This document shows, one piece after another, positions 24,314 to 36,562 of a stretch of DNA of 64,000 bases. A program made the translations under genes and the position numbers. The notes beneath the pieces were generated by a model. The model was not told where the DNA came from and did not search any database. It worked only from the letters and a program-made list of their open reading frames with translations. The DNA is taken from positions 4,565,456 to 4,629,455 of the forward strand of contig CM060062.1 in NCBI GenBank assembly GCA_030533445.1, read 5' to 3'. Every line of letters begins with the position of its first letter. Position 1 is the first letter of the stretch. The DNA comes from Cyprinodon diabolis (lineage: Eukaryota; Chordata; Actinopteri; Cyprinodontiformes; Cyprinodontidae).

Positions 24314-25437
24314 TTCTGCATGCACGTATTAAGTAAACCAGGAAGAAGTGGAAGTCAGCATTATTAGAGTGGCGGTGTGAAAAGAAAAAAATAAAAGTCC
24401 AAGATCATGAGTAAAGAAAAACACACAATTGATCAGATGCCAAAAGAAATTATTAGCCCTGTATGCAAAATCAACGGTGTTCAATGAAGCAGGAACTAAA
24501 ACATTAATAGATGGAGCAGCGCACCGTCAGCAGGTAACTGCAAATTAAAATGTTTGCATCTGCTGATCAGGTATGATGCAAACATTGTTTTCAGTCTCAA
24601 AAAGAATGAATATTATGAGGATGCATCCTTTTTGTATGCTCCTCTATTTTAACATGAATATGAGCTATTTAAGTTTTCGGTGTAGGCCTAATATATCTCC
24701 TATAAATAAAGAAATCTTAAAGAAGATGAGATGAAGGTTTAGAATGGCTGTGTCCACTGACTATGATGACAGAAAGCTAAGAAACAAAATGTTAGTCCCT
24801 GAAAGCAGTTGTTTGTTACCAATTGAGAGTTCTGGCTATTAGTATTTTGAGAACTTTTCATGAGAACTGACATGGATTCATGGGAATAAACCTGCAATTT
24901 AAAGCAATAAAAATTTAACATGGATTTTAATCATGCCCAGGACCATTGTATTTCATCAGTATGTATCCATTGCAGGCACTGATGCCACACAACGAGTTCC
25001 TGGATGACAAAGGGAAGTTAGATTGGATATTATTGGAGAAATAATTTATATGCAGTAAAAGTGTGTAAATGCTGGAGTATAAGAAAACTCATCATTTTAA
25101 ATGTATGATTGAAAATGATAGTTTGTTTAATCCCCCCTATTTCCAGCTAAATAATATAAATACCAAGCAACACCGATTCAGCATTTCTAGTGTCATCTCA
25201 TCTTCCCATGGAAAGTTTCTAGAAACTGCCTGCATGTCTTCCAGCCCTTTAAGACCTACTTGCTAAAGAGGTTAAGTCAGACGCAGACGGCAGGTGTTGG
25301 CACAAAAACCCACGAGATAACTAAATGTCTCTTCATTGAGACACCACTTGGCTGACCTACTGCAACGGGGAAAATGTGTGCCAGAGAGGTGGAATAAGCT
25401 GCTTGCCTCCACTGTTAGGACACCAGGTTAAGCTGAT

Positions 25438-25453
25438 GGGGGGGGGGGGGGGG
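25438..25453 (+). repeat. 16-nt G run
   Basis: Uninterrupted run of 16 guanines. Its length in the assembly may be unreliable. Confidence 0.9.
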
Positions 25454-25624
25454 AGATGGGGGGCCGTCATCTTGGTCCATATGTCACACTTAAGTATATA
25501 AAAAACAAACCAACAGCTGATTCTGTGGAATGGATGGCCATATTGTAGGCGAACAGAAAGAGAAACCGCTGTAAGGTGTGAGCAAACATTCTCACACCGA
25601 CACATTAATTACTACAAAAGCTAT

Positions 25625-25690
25625 TGAGGAGATATTCAAAGAAAAGGATTATTTGGTCAAGAGGCTTCTTGTAAAAATCCTGATCACGTG
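25625..25690 (+). repeat. Short dispersed duplicate, copy 2
   Basis: Matches 22572-22632 in the same orientation. Confidence 0.75.
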
Positions 25691-25749
25691 AGCCTCTGGG
25701 TTAGATTAGCATAGAGCTACTGAGATGTGATATTATCTGCGGTGTGTAT

Positions 25750-26042
25750 TAGGGGTGAGTATTGGCATGTGTGCTGCGATACGACACGTTTTACGACACG
25801 GTCACAATACTATATTTCAGTATCTCTATATATTGTGATATTTTACCCAGCTATCAAAAAGCAAAAAGGCTCCACAGCGCTATATAGCAGAGTGGCAGTG
25901 CAGAGGTAGCCCATTTCCCCTCATTGTTTTAGGTAAAAAAGTTTTTTTTTGATAATCGCTATAAGGAACTGAAAGATCGATATTATATTGGGCAGCTGAA
26001 AATCACGATATATAACCAAATCTATATTTTTTCACACCCCTA
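25750..26042. mobile_element. hAT-type MITE with exact 8-bp target duplication
   Basis: 293-bp element with ends TAGGGGTGAGTATTGG and, on the other strand, TAGGGGTGTGAAAAAA. GTGTGTAT flanks both sides (25742-25749, 26043-26050). No coding capacity. Confidence 0.85.
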
Positions 26043-26437
26043 GTGTGTATAACACCATGTGCTACTCAATGCTGGCACTGTGGAACAGACTGTGGTAAAT
26101 GACCAGTTGGCTCTTTTTAAATCAAAATGCAGTTAAAATTTGAAGTAATCCCATGTGTCATTTCACCAAACCAGACATAACAAGACTAGAAAAAACTGAT
26201 CATCAATACCAGTGATAAAGCTTCTGGGGGAAAAAATGTATCAGCAGCTCAAAACAGGAGACGTTTTTCTTACATATGTAGAACAGCAAAAATATAAACT
26301 ATATAATCTATATAACCAGACATACAATAACAAATAGATTTGTTAAGTCTAATATGTGATGGCTGTTGAATTTTAGATTTTGTGCATTAAAACTATACTT
26401 TCCAATTAACATTTTTGCCACAAAGAATTACTTCTTT

Positions 26438-26805
26438 TAGGGCTGAAAAAAATTACTCGGATTAATCGTTTATTTAAATAGTCATCAACTAATTTAGTAA
26501 TCCATTAATTGGACAATAGAGAATGTGAAACATGCGTTTAGCTGAAAGAGCAACCCACTTAGAGCAGTAACTATACCAAGATTTAAAAAAATATATAGGG
26601 TAAACATTTTCCATTTAAGATTTTTTTTTAAATAAAAAATGTCAATCTGCTCTATCCAGAACTCCTCAAGTTGAAGAGTTTGAGTTTGACCTGCTTAATT
26701 TCGCAAAAAGTCTTCTTTAAAGATTTTTTGGCTATACAATTATTATTCAAAAAAAATAACCCAAAGATTAAACGATTTGCAAAATAACCATTAGCTGCAC
26801 CGCTA
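26438..26805. mobile_element. hAT-type MITE (TAGGGCTG family), copy 2
   Basis: 368 bp. It starts TAGGGCTGAAAAAAATTACT and ends CATTAGCTGCACCGCTA. It shares its middle with the copy at 23970-24313. Flanks ACTTCTTT and ATTCTTTT are a decayed 8-bp duplication (6 of 8). Older than copy 1 by appearance. Confidence 0.75.
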
Positions 26806-27162
26806 ATTCTTTTGTCTTTCATGCCCAAAAGCTAAAAATATCAGTTAGGCTCCAACTAAATTCTTTTTTTTCCCCCCTAACCAATTCTATTTCTTTTTTT
26901 TTCCAATTCTATCCATATTTAGGAACCCCAAATTATGCAATACATTGTTTTCTAGCAAATAATGGTCAAACATGTGTTACTTAACTTTCCAAAATTAATC
27001 AAAGTGCTGTGGTCCAACAGAACATCAACATAATCTAAATGTAGGAACAGAAACCACTAGCGAATGTGAAAAGGTGACGGTCATTCACACTCAAAAACAG
27101 CTTCATTCAGTCTCAAGCTATTACAGATTTTCAAAATTGGTCATTTGTGAATGTCAAGTTAA

Positions 27163-28064
27163 AGCTACAGTGTGTAATTTTCAGCGACATCTAACGTCCA
27201 GACTGCAGACCGCAGCAACATGAACATCTCCCCCCCACCGCTTCTCCCCCCCAACAGTACGGCGAGCATTACGGGACAAAATGTCTTCCACGACGTTCGC
27301 ATCTATGGGGTTTGTTTACATAGATAATTTTACAGATAGTATTTCATTAGTCTGTGTAGGGTATAGATTTCATGTAGACTTAAGATAATAAATATACCCG
27401 TTATTTTTTCTACATCGTTGTGACGTTTTGGTGAGCTGCTTTGCACGGTGATATAAACAGACAAAGTAATTGTAGTCATTAGTTTAACAGCGAGATTGTG
27501 TTCGCTGGAAGAATATATATTCCCCGTTCACAGAGTCCAAGTCTTGTTTGTGGCACGGGGGTTACAAACCGAGGAAGAGGGCCAGGAAGAGGGCAGAGAG
27601 GCCGGGGTGGGCGTGCAGCCAGGGCCAGGCGAGGGAGAGGTGCCAGCGGGGTGACTAGAGCAGAGGAGGAAAGGCTTGAAGATCTCCAAAGGAGCCGGAG
27701 AGAAGTAACCGAGGTATATATCCAGAAAATTATTTTACAGAAAATTACTGAATCATTACCTGTGAAACGTCAGGGACGTTGCTGAATAAGTATACTGGAG
27801 AGTAACAGCATCATCACGCAGCATGTTATTGTAATGGGCGATCTCGCAATCGCTAGTTTGTTGGCTCTGCGCTGCCGTAGCGCAAAGATGTCTGCCTCCA
27901 TGGCTGCGAGACCCGCTCCTATGTAATTATAAATAACGAATTCTAAGGCAATGCAAATATTAAGGTTAAGAGGCTGAGCTCGTAGATGATTATAAATAAC
28001 ATAGTTATGTATAATATATTACATTTCTGACTGTATATCCCTGTAATTATTACACACTGTAGCT
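27163..28064. mobile_element. TTAA-flanked element with RG-rich open frame (902 bp)
   Basis: TTAA on both sides (27159-27162, 28065-28068). Terminal inverted repeats start AGCTACAGTGTGTAAT at both ends. Piggybac or Kolobok type by duplication. A 95-codon plus-strand frame at 27498-27785 encodes an Arg/Gly-rich segment (TNRGRGPGRGQRGRGGR) and then a charged helix-like stretch. It has no transposase signature and is probably not a functional gene. Confidence 0.75.
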
Positions 28065-28110
28065 TTAATGTGTTTTTGCGAGAACTGAAATTATAGGGCG
28101 ACATATCGTT

Positions 28111-28715
28111 GGCTACGTTCACATCGCAGCCTGAAGTGACCCAAATCCAAGTTTTTTACCCATATGCGACCTGGATCTGATCTTTTCATGGCAGTCTGAA
28201 CAACACGGATCCGTTTTTTTCCAATCCGACCCAAGCCACTTGGCTATGTGGTCCTGGATCTGATCTTTACAAATGCGACCTGTGTCTGAACGGCCAGGTC
28301 GCATTCCTCCAACCTGAACGCCATTAGTAACCAACATAGGTGATTATTCTGCTTCTTGCTACACAGAAACGGAAAGAAAAACAAGAACCATGGCGGACGA
28401 TGATGCGGAGAGCAGGATTTTTTTTTTACCATCTTGAAAAGATTGAGGTTTTAAGGTTTGGAAAGATCGCTAGATGAGCTCCAGCACTGCATCCATGTTT
28501 ACTTCCGTAAACAGGAAGCACGCTTGTGACGTCATTGCGTCCTCTACTGCGCATGCGGGATACTTAAGCCGTATGAATGTAGTTCACACAGGAGATCACA
28601 TACAAGTCGCATATATTTGAGAATGTGAAAAGCAAAGCAAAAAAATCTGATTTCACAAAAAAGAAAGAAAAAAAAATCGGAATTGAGGATCAAGGCCTGC
28701 AGTGTGAACGTAGCC
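28111..28715. mobile_element. MITE with GGCTACGTTCACA ends
   Basis: Left end GGCTACGTTCACATCGCAGC. Right end, on the other strand, GGCTACGTTCACACTGCAGG. About 605 bp with repeated GATCTGATCTTT and GCGACCTG motifs near the left end. No convincing target duplication was found, so the superfamily is open (hAT-like by style). The right end recurs at 63055-63175. It lies 242 bp past the donor of the inner first exon of plch2. Confidence 0.7.
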
Positions 28716-28956
28716 TTTGTCTTTCTGTGTCAGATATATCATCAATTTAATTTTATCTGCACTCACCTGAACAACAACATACAGACTGGGAAACATGACA
28801 TTTTAGGCAAACAAAAATTTTAAATGTCTGAAGTAGGCAGTGATGGGAACTTAAAAAAAAAAACTTTTTGTTGGGATTAAAAGAAATGCATTCAGACTAA
28901 TTATTGCCCATATTGAATTAAAACAGTCCCTATTCAGACTGCAAGGGGAAGCTTAC

Positions 28957-29212
28957 CTATGTAGCCAAGACGCCACTTGGAAAAAGCCACAATGCTAGTT
29001 CCGATCCAAAAGAACTCCTCCAACACCCGGCCAACAGGGGCCAGTTCCTGCTTTTCACAAGGAGTTCTGTCTTTTGGCTTTCCCTCCTCCAGAGAGAAAG
29101 CCCCTTTAGCAGGAGGTCTGGGCTTGTCCCCAGTAGCTGCTGGTGCAGAACGCATCAGGGCTGAAGAAACCGGTCCAAAAGGACTAAAGCTGGTTCTCTT
29201 TGCTGTGCTCAT
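28957..29212 (-). CDS. plch2: plch2 alternative first exon 1b (longer N-terminus)
   Basis: 256 nt: 85 codons plus one G, donor TACATAG/gtaagc. The ATG at 29212 has A at -3 and an in-frame TGA three codons upstream, which fixes the start. The end VLEEFFWIGTSIVAFSKWRL, then GYI, joins exon 2 as GYI-VEKC. This matches my memory of the human PLCH2 N-terminus (a similar W-G-S-V-W-LG pattern running into LVERC). The first 60 residues are basic and Ser/Pro-rich. A short hydrophobic stretch follows but is too short to call a membrane segment. Function of this N-terminus is unknown. Chosen over chance because phase, homology pattern and donor agree. Confidence 0.85.
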
Positions 29213-31398
29213 TGTGGATCAACAGAACTGCCAGAACTGGCAGCAAGGGAAAATATTTCCGTTGCAGAAAAATGATTACTTTCAGTAAAAAGGGTGTCTG
29301 ACTTTAAACAGTTTTAGTCCATCTTTTCTGGGTTAAAGGGAGAACTCACTAAAGAAAGAACAAAATCTGGTTGGATTCCAAACGGCATCAAAAGTTGGTC
29401 AATAAACCCGCTTTAGCTTAGGCAACCAATTTACAGAATGACCATCTTCATTCCCTTCCTTCTGAAAAAGAAAAACAATTCAGCCATTCATCTGTAAAGT
29501 AACAATTTGTCCTCATAACATACACATATTAGTACGAGTTATCAGCGCATCATAAAAAAAAGAACTATGCAGAAGAACACAAGAGCCCAACGTGCACAAG
29601 TAACTGTGCCATGTGTCAACCAGACAAAGATCCTAAATCCCTGCAAGCACTAATCCTGTTCTGGGAGATTTACTCTGTGTTGAGTGAAACGCATTGACCC
29701 ACTGAAAATGAGACGGGAGGTACAGGAGGAAGAGACAGACCCCTGATAACACAGCTTCTCCTTTAGTAAAAACACCACTTAAAAAAAAAGACCCTACATT
29801 TTCAATCAAACACCTGGTGATTTTATTTCCCCACTTTTGGTTTTAAGGTATTGTTCCATTTTCATAGCAACCACCTCAACATGTCCAAAATTCACCCACT
29901 TTTCAGCAGCAAACAGGGATCTTAGTCAAACTTTAACTTAATGTTTCCCAGACCTACTTTTTTTGTTTTGATATTGATGTAAATGAACAGAAGCAATAAA
30001 AAAAAAAAAAAGTTAGATTTGACAAAAAGAGACTGATTTAAAACATTTTCCTACACTGCAATTTAAGGCTGAATGTAAAAAGAAGTGTCTTCAGTAAGAG
30101 GCTTCTCTAGATCTGGTGCAAGACAGTACAGAAGATCCTTCCTGCACACAGCTATCAACACCTGTTTAAAGGAAAAGTCCCTGTCAGCAAGGAATAATCA
30201 ATGGATCATACATTTGTGGTGATTTAATGAATTTAGCGTTAATCAGTAAAAAAAAAAAATGCATTGAGTCCAGGAGCAGCCATTTTTGCGCAAATATAGT
30301 AACCCCTCCCTCCTGCCATCTTCCAGCAGTGATGTCACAGTGCAGTAAGCGTAGCACCATTCTCCCCGCTTTACAAGCAAAATCAATGGGAACTACTAGA
30401 CACATCTGCAATCAACAACAATTATTGAAGATTTCCAGAGGACTTCACCATTGAAATTCACCAGAGCTATAGTGAAACTGACAATGCCCACGTGCATGGC
30501 AGCTGGATGATGGAATACATTGGGTAAAAGAGAAAAAAAAGGTTTTTAACCTTTCCGGTTCCTGATCCTCCACGGACGGGTTGGTGGTTGGATTGCCAAC
30601 TTGAAGAGGGAGGATTTGCCATCGAACTTCTGGCCAGAAAAAAAACATGTAATATGTAGCCAACATTTGGAAGAAGAATGTTTTCAAGATGAATTGGATA
30701 ATAGCGCGTGGTGACAAACACCAGATACAGCACTGGGACTTGATCAACAGCCGATACCGCACCGTGACGTCACTAACCAGTAGGTGGCAGTAGTGTTCTT
30801 TGACAAACATGGATGCCTCCAGTAAAGCACATTCACATGAAAATTAATCTTATTTAAAACACTTTTTAACTTAAGATTTCGAATTCTGAATATAACCAGA
30901 CTTCTCCTTTTTAAATAATTAGTTACTGCAACATTTAATTTCCCTGTGGGATTAATAAAGTATTTATGAATTGAACAACCTATCTAGTAAATAAACAGTC
31001 GCTCAAAGTAGTTCACACCTAATACTTCAATCAATCAAACTGGTAGCTCTCTATTTCAAATATATAAAAATCCCAATCAGTATTTATTATAAAATACTAG
31101 AACAAAGTGAAACAGAAAACTCAGTAAGTTGAGAGATAAATGACACCATTCTGTTCCATCACCACCTCATCACTGCAGCGTGATGGTACACATGAGGAGG
31201 GGAGAATAAAGTCTTATCATTAAGGTTTACTGACTACAAACACACACAGATCAGTGACAGCTTCATTCAGCGGAAGCAGACTTCTGTCATCTGAAACTCT
31301 AAAGCATGGAGTCAAAGACCTCTCAACAAAGACAGAAGGGAGAGAAAAACAAGAGAGCCTAATAAACAAAAATACTCTCCATTGCTGTGGACATCCTA
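29213..31398. other. Region upstream of exon 1b; probable inner promoter and 5' UTR, plus unassigned intron
   Basis: The 5' UTR and inner promoter of the exon 1b transcript should lie just right of 29212, but I cannot place a start. There is a CTGCCAG-AA-CTGGCAG palindrome at about 29228-29243 and a CRE-like TGACGTCA at about 30764-30771. A LINE-type tail motif (TCCCTGTGGGATTAATAAAG) is at 30943-30962. Two overlapping minus-strand frames at 30445-30810 have no recognised family. Confidence 0.4.
30925..30978 (+). repeat. LINE-type 3' tail fragment
   Basis: The text AATTTCCCTGTGGGATTAAT then AAAGTATTTATGAATTGAA is the common end of fish CR1/Rex-type LINEs. No body remains. Confidence 0.45.
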
Positions 31399-31406
31399 CC
31401 TGGGAC

Positions 31407-32317
31407 CAGGGGGGGATTTACCATTAGGTAATACTAGGCAGTTGCTTAGGGCCCCTAAGTTCCTGGCGCCCCCATAAAACTGTTTACATGTATGGTTAAT
31501 ACAACTATTCCTTATTTGTGCACATTAATTATTTTTTGATAAAAATCCTTTTGCTAAAATGCCATCAGAACTCTTATAATATTAAGTGCGTCTCAGCCCC
31601 CCCCTCCCTTCAGTGTCCACCATATTGGATCAGCCTATTTGCTGCACATGTTCAGAAAGGTCCAAACAGACAGCAGCAAACCATTTGAAAACAAACCATG
31701 CAAAGAGCAGTGTTGCCAACTTAGCGCTTTTGTTGCTATATTTAGCATCTTTTCAGATCCCTCTAGCAGTATGATGTCAAAAAAGCACCTAGCACCAAAT
31801 CTAGCAACTTTTTTCTGCTACTGGAGACTTTGGCGACAACATCTAAAAGCAGAGAACTCTGCTCTCCAGAGCAAGTAGATTGGTAACCCCGCCTCCTGCT
31901 CTCCTCTATCTTGTCTGCTGTCATGATTCATGCAGCTATTATTTCATCCAAATGAAAAATGGAGAACAGATAAGCAGATCATGGCTTGTCTACATTGAAA
32001 AGAAGGACTGGGTTATTTACTTTTGCCGTCTCCCTTTGGGAAACACAGGAAGGAGCAATCAGCTAAGTGAGCTTAGTGCTTGGAAACAATATTTCATTCT
32101 TTTTGGGACAGGATGAAAAGTCAGCTGAGTACAAAACAAAGAGAGGAAAACAACAAGAAAAGGGACAAGAAGAGAGGGACAAAACCTAAAACAAATGGAT
32201 GTTTATTCTATTACAATTTCTCTATATAGTGGGTCTGTTTTATGTGTTTTCTTCTCAATTTAGAGGGCCCCCTGCCTAATTTTGCCTAGGGCCCCAAATT
32301 ACCTAAATCCAACCCTG
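31407..32317. mobile_element. hAT-type element, 0.9-kb family, copy 1
   Basis: 911 bp. Left end CAGGGGGGGATTTACC. Right end on the other strand CAGGGTTGGATTTAGG. Flanks CCTGGGAC (31399-31406) and CCTGGGAA (32318-32325) match at 7 of 8. The same family is found at 46202-47051 in the same orientation. Both ends carry GGGCCCC/TAGGCAGTT-type subterminal text. Short open frames inside are not transposase. Confidence 0.88.
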
Positions 32318-32568
32318 CCTGGGAATTTTTTAATTAAGTAATGAAAAGGATCATCAAGAAAAGAACAAAACAAACACGTGAAGAAACGAAGAAAAAAAAC
32401 AATACTGTAGGATAAATACTGTCATTATTTAATCCATAGATCCATAGATCACAGAGTGTCTGCACTTCTTCTGGACACCGTTCCCACTGCAGCTTTCAGT
32501 CCTGCAGCATCTAGAAACACTGATGTGCAGCTTTGCACTTCAGCTGAGGGTCGCAGCTTTGGACTCAC

Positions 32569-32911
32569 CGTGGCCCCGCGGCCGCCGCCTCCTGTCTCTC
32601 CACGCAGGGACACACCTCAGGCCGCAGGTGTGGAACAGGACGCTGGCTCTGCCTTGAACCCGCTTACACACCTTGGACCAGGTAGCATAGATCTGGACCC
32701 TGGAAGAACCGTCCTTCAGCTGCCAAATATGAGCAGATTCTAGGAAAGTCGCCAGTTCAGGCATTTCCCTGATTTTCATCAAACTAATGAAGGGTTCTGG
32801 TTCTGGTTCTGGTTCTATTCTGGGTTTATTCAGGACGCTTAACTTTACGCGCTGTTTGCGTGTGAATCCAAAGCAAACGTCTGATGCAGGTGAAATCTCA
32901 CACACCTGCAC
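32569..32911 (-). other. GC-rich open frame with donor; possible third plch2 first exon
   Basis: A minus-strand frame open for 114 codons from the ATG at 32911 ends at a strong donor (GGCCACG/gtgagtcc) in phase 1, the phase exon 2 requires. Internal ATGs near 32783 could also serve. The last 100 bp before the donor are CpG-rich (GGCGGCGGCCGCGGGG), unlike the surrounding intron, as in a promoter-associated exon. I do not recognise the protein (TFLESAHIWQLKDGSSRVQI, WRDRRRRPRGH). The phase match has a one-in-three chance of being accidental. A GGTTCTGGTTCT repeat at about 32795-32814 falls in the frame. Confidence 0.25.
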
Positions 32912-33770
32912 ACATCAGTGCTGCCTTCCTGAACACCTTGGAAAAAATAGTTTCTTTGATTTCTATAGTTTTGTTATATATTTTTCATTCGTATCGTTGT
33001 TTATGTAACCGCCTATTCAATAATAAATAAATCTGTTGAAATTATTTATTAATAACTAAAAGTCTTTTATCTCTTTCTTTTGTTTACAATTCTAATACAT
33101 GCGTGTTACGCCCACAGGGGGCCACCATGTTTGAGGACACAGAGGCAAACCTGAGGGTTCAAAGTTATTTATTTATTTTTTTTAACTCGCATTAACTTTT
33201 TTTTTTTTTTTTTTTCGATTCAGGTGTAGGAATGTTCTGATGAGAAAAATTAATTATCCTCAGCTTCCGGTGTCCGAAAAAAGGGAAAAAGATAAAAAAA
33301 AAAAAAAGAGTATCAATAGAAAGTTCAACCTGGTATATAATATTAAACAATCTAGAAAGAAAAATAAAAATAATAATTAGGTGCTCAAAGAACATAACAA
33401 TACGTATTATATTTTCTGGTACAACAATGTAGTTCATGCAAAATGATGATGATTTTGTTCCTTTTTAAACTAAACATCAGTGATTGTTTTGGATTACATA
33501 TTTGTTTTCTGTTTTCCATCCCGACCAGCTTTTCATATCAAAAAATTATCCTGTCTGGAGAGAAATATAAGGGCTGAAAACATCAAATAACTCTCTGATC
33601 CAGTGCATATCGGCTCTCGTTATGGAAATTGCTTTTATAAAATATGACAGATTGTGACCCCGATCTTACCTAATGATCTCAGCCTTATAGAAATGGGCTT
33701 AAAATGGACACTGGAGCTTTCCAAGGCCTCTCTGCGAATGTCGCTATTTTCACCAAAACGCACCATTTAA

Positions 33771-35327
33771 GTGTGATTCTTTAACTACAGTAGAGGCACT
33801 TTTATGTCATTTGATCATATTTCATGAAAAAAAGGGATATTTCATACCTTTATAATTATCTTTACAATGAAACTGTTTTAGGACATTTGTTTTAGTAGTC
33901 TGTGATGACCCTTTCACCCAGACTTTTGATCTTCAATGATAAAAATTAATAGTAAAAAAATATTTTTTCTAATGTTTTAAAATATCATTAAATACAATAT
34001 CAGTAAAATAATCAAACTATAATTGGAGTATTTAATGTCATACAACTGTTAATGTGATTTTCTAAACAAACTGTAGTTGTCCCACACTATTGTTGTAATT
34101 TCCACCACAACACTGTAATGTCCCTTTAAAAAAGTTTGTATGAAAGATTGTTTGGGTAGTTGCTATGGAGATGAACAATGACATCACAGGTGGGATTTTT
34201 GACTTCATCCATCAACTTTTGATGTAAGGCCAAGGTAAATATTGCTTGAAATGAAAATATTTTTATTGTATGTAATTTCCAAACATGCCGTAACATCAAC
34301 TCAGTTTGGAAATTGTTATTTCAACACACATAGATGTATTTTGTAAGCATAAAATGCTAGAGACTCTTTCTTAGCTAGTATGTGATGCTAGCATAGGTTT
34401 TCCCGCCAATTTCTGTCAAATTGTAATTTTCATCACATTGCATTCTTTGGTGGAAATGACATTTATGTGTGTAGGCGTAATTCATAGATACACATACAAG
34501 GCCCTTGTTCTCACATTTTATTTATCTCATTTTATTATTACAACAATGTGGTAATATTATAAATTTATTACACTTTTTAGACAACTTTTGACATGTTTCT
34601 AACTATAATTTACATGCTAAGCATTTTGCGGTGGTGCCATCCCCTCTCTCTCACCCTTAGTACCACCTATGTACAACTGCAATTAATGTATTACTATTAA
34701 ATAATGTATTTATGTATCATTATTATTTATTATTATGCTCCATAAAGTTTTTAAAAAGAAAGTTTTGTTGTCTGTATGGTACATTCATTGTAATTCCCAA
34801 AACAACAAGCAATTTCCATTTGTTGCAAAATTCTAATCACTCATTAAAACCTTCTACATAACTTAAGAGATAATGTTCCACTTTAATTCAAAACACAAGT
34901 ATTTACACCTTGAAATGTATCTTGCGATTCCTATGCTATATCTCAGGTTATGGCGGACATTAGATTCGCGTCTTGTCATCATCACAACTAATTTACCTAT
35001 CCATAAATGTATGTGTTTTACAATAACGCATAAACAGTTAAAACTATATATGAAATTGTTCTTCCAGTAAAACATTATGTGTATCATAGTATTGGAGAAT
35101 AAATTACAAATATTTGTATGTGATGGAAATTACATTTTTGCCAGCCGAGTTGGGAAATCTGTTGAAAAACACCAATTTGTCTTAAAAAAAAAATCAGTGT
35201 TTTCTCTTATGAATCTTCAAACTAGACTAGTTATGCTAACAGATGACATTGTGAGAATTTATATTTTTTTATACTCTTTCTCATGAATTTTGCAAGGCCA
35301 ATAGTGCCCGTAGTTAAAGAATCACCC
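33771..35327. mobile_element. TTAA-flanked AT-rich element (1.56 kb)
   Basis: TTAA on both sides (33767-33770, 35328-35331). The left end reads GTGTGATTCTTTAACTACAG and the right end, on the other strand, GGGTGATTCTTTAACTACGG. The interior is AT-rich and carries several variants of a GGTGGAAATTACA-like motif on both strands (near 34095, 34115, 34452, 34795 and 35125). No transposase frame. Superfamily uncertain (piggyBac or Kolobok type by duplication). Confidence 0.7.
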
Positions 35328-35331
35328 TTAA

Positions 35332-36028
35332 ACGCTTTGAGAATCTGTGCGCCTGAGTCCTGCTCCAGCAGGTACAGGTCATCCTTTCATAAGGAGAAAA
35401 CATAAAGGGCAAAATTCAATGGCTGAAGATGAAATAACGAAATAAAAATAAGATAAAAAATATATAAAATTTAATGTTTATATTGATGTTTTTGTCTTTG
35501 ATCACCATCTCTCCCTGTTTTTTATGTATAAAATTGTATTTGTGAGTATCAACCGAACAAAACTACATTGTCTAAAAGTCATGTGATGACCCAAAGGTCC
35601 ACCATTAGTATCTGGATGCCACATTTTCATCTGATAGCTCTAAATATGTGTTTTTCATAAAATCACTAATTTTCAGATTTTGTTAACCAATAAAGTCATT
35701 ATTGTTTGAAGTGTAGATGGATTTTTCTGCCATCCATAGTTTGCTTTGATCAAACTTAACAAGCAAAAATTGTTTTCCTTTGAAAATAGTAAGATGTTAC
35801 AGATAAAGGAGTAAAATCCACCATCAGGAAACCAGAAGACTTCTTGTCTTAAGTCATTGGTTTAAAACCTTTGTAGATTACTATAATGTATTAAATGTAC
35901 AGCTTTTGTTTGGACTATCTTTTGAGGAAAGATTGTCCACACTAGAACCAAAACATGAATTTAAAGTATAGATCTATAGATCATCTGCTAAATTTCATAC
36001 GACTGCTCTAACAAGGACCATTAAAGTG
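35332..36028. other. Intron sequence without recognised features
   Basis: AT-rich, no terminal repeats or exon candidates seen. Confidence 0.4.
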
Positions 36029-36560
36029 ATCCTGTTTGGCTGTGACTGCATCCTGGAGAGAAATATCAGCTGTGCTGCTGCCATCAACACATTAGTTTAT
36101 AGATGTTTGAGATTGGCCTGTTTTTCAGTGTAATCCTGTTTGTCTGACTGGGACTAACTAGATGTGCTCTCTTCATCCTCTGACATGGGAGCTGGCTCAG
36201 AGCTTGTCTGCCTGGCTGCGTGTTTCCGGACGACGACGCCTTTTACAGTTGCTTTTTCAATGTCTGATTCTGTCTCCTTGAACCCCAGTCGGCCTCAGCA
36301 GATGGCCGCCCACACTGAGCCTGGGTCTGCTGCAGGTTTCTTTGTGTAAAAAGGGAGTTTTTCCTCTCCACTGTCACTACAAGCATGCTTAGTGTGAGGG
36401 ATTGCCTGAAGAGTCAATGAGTCGATGCAAATCACCTGGTTTTCCTTAGTTAAAAAACTTTGAATCAATGTGACTGTATGATCTGGTTAATTTGTAAAGT
36501 GCCTTGAGATGACATGATGTGAATTGGCGCTTTATAAATAAACTCAATTGAATTGAAAAA
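36029..36560 (+). repeat. L2/CR1-type LINE 3' tail, copy C
   Basis: Matches copy B from CCTGTTTGGCTGTGACTGCA to the CAATTGAATTGAA end. Antisense to plch2, 5' truncated at about 36029. Confidence 0.8.
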
Positions 36561-36562
36561 AA

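Noticed and set aside
32456..32743. Plus-strand 95-codon frame (MSALLLDTVPTAAFS...)
   Set aside because: Shadow of the GC-rich minus-strand patch. No donor or acceptor fits it and no similarity is known.
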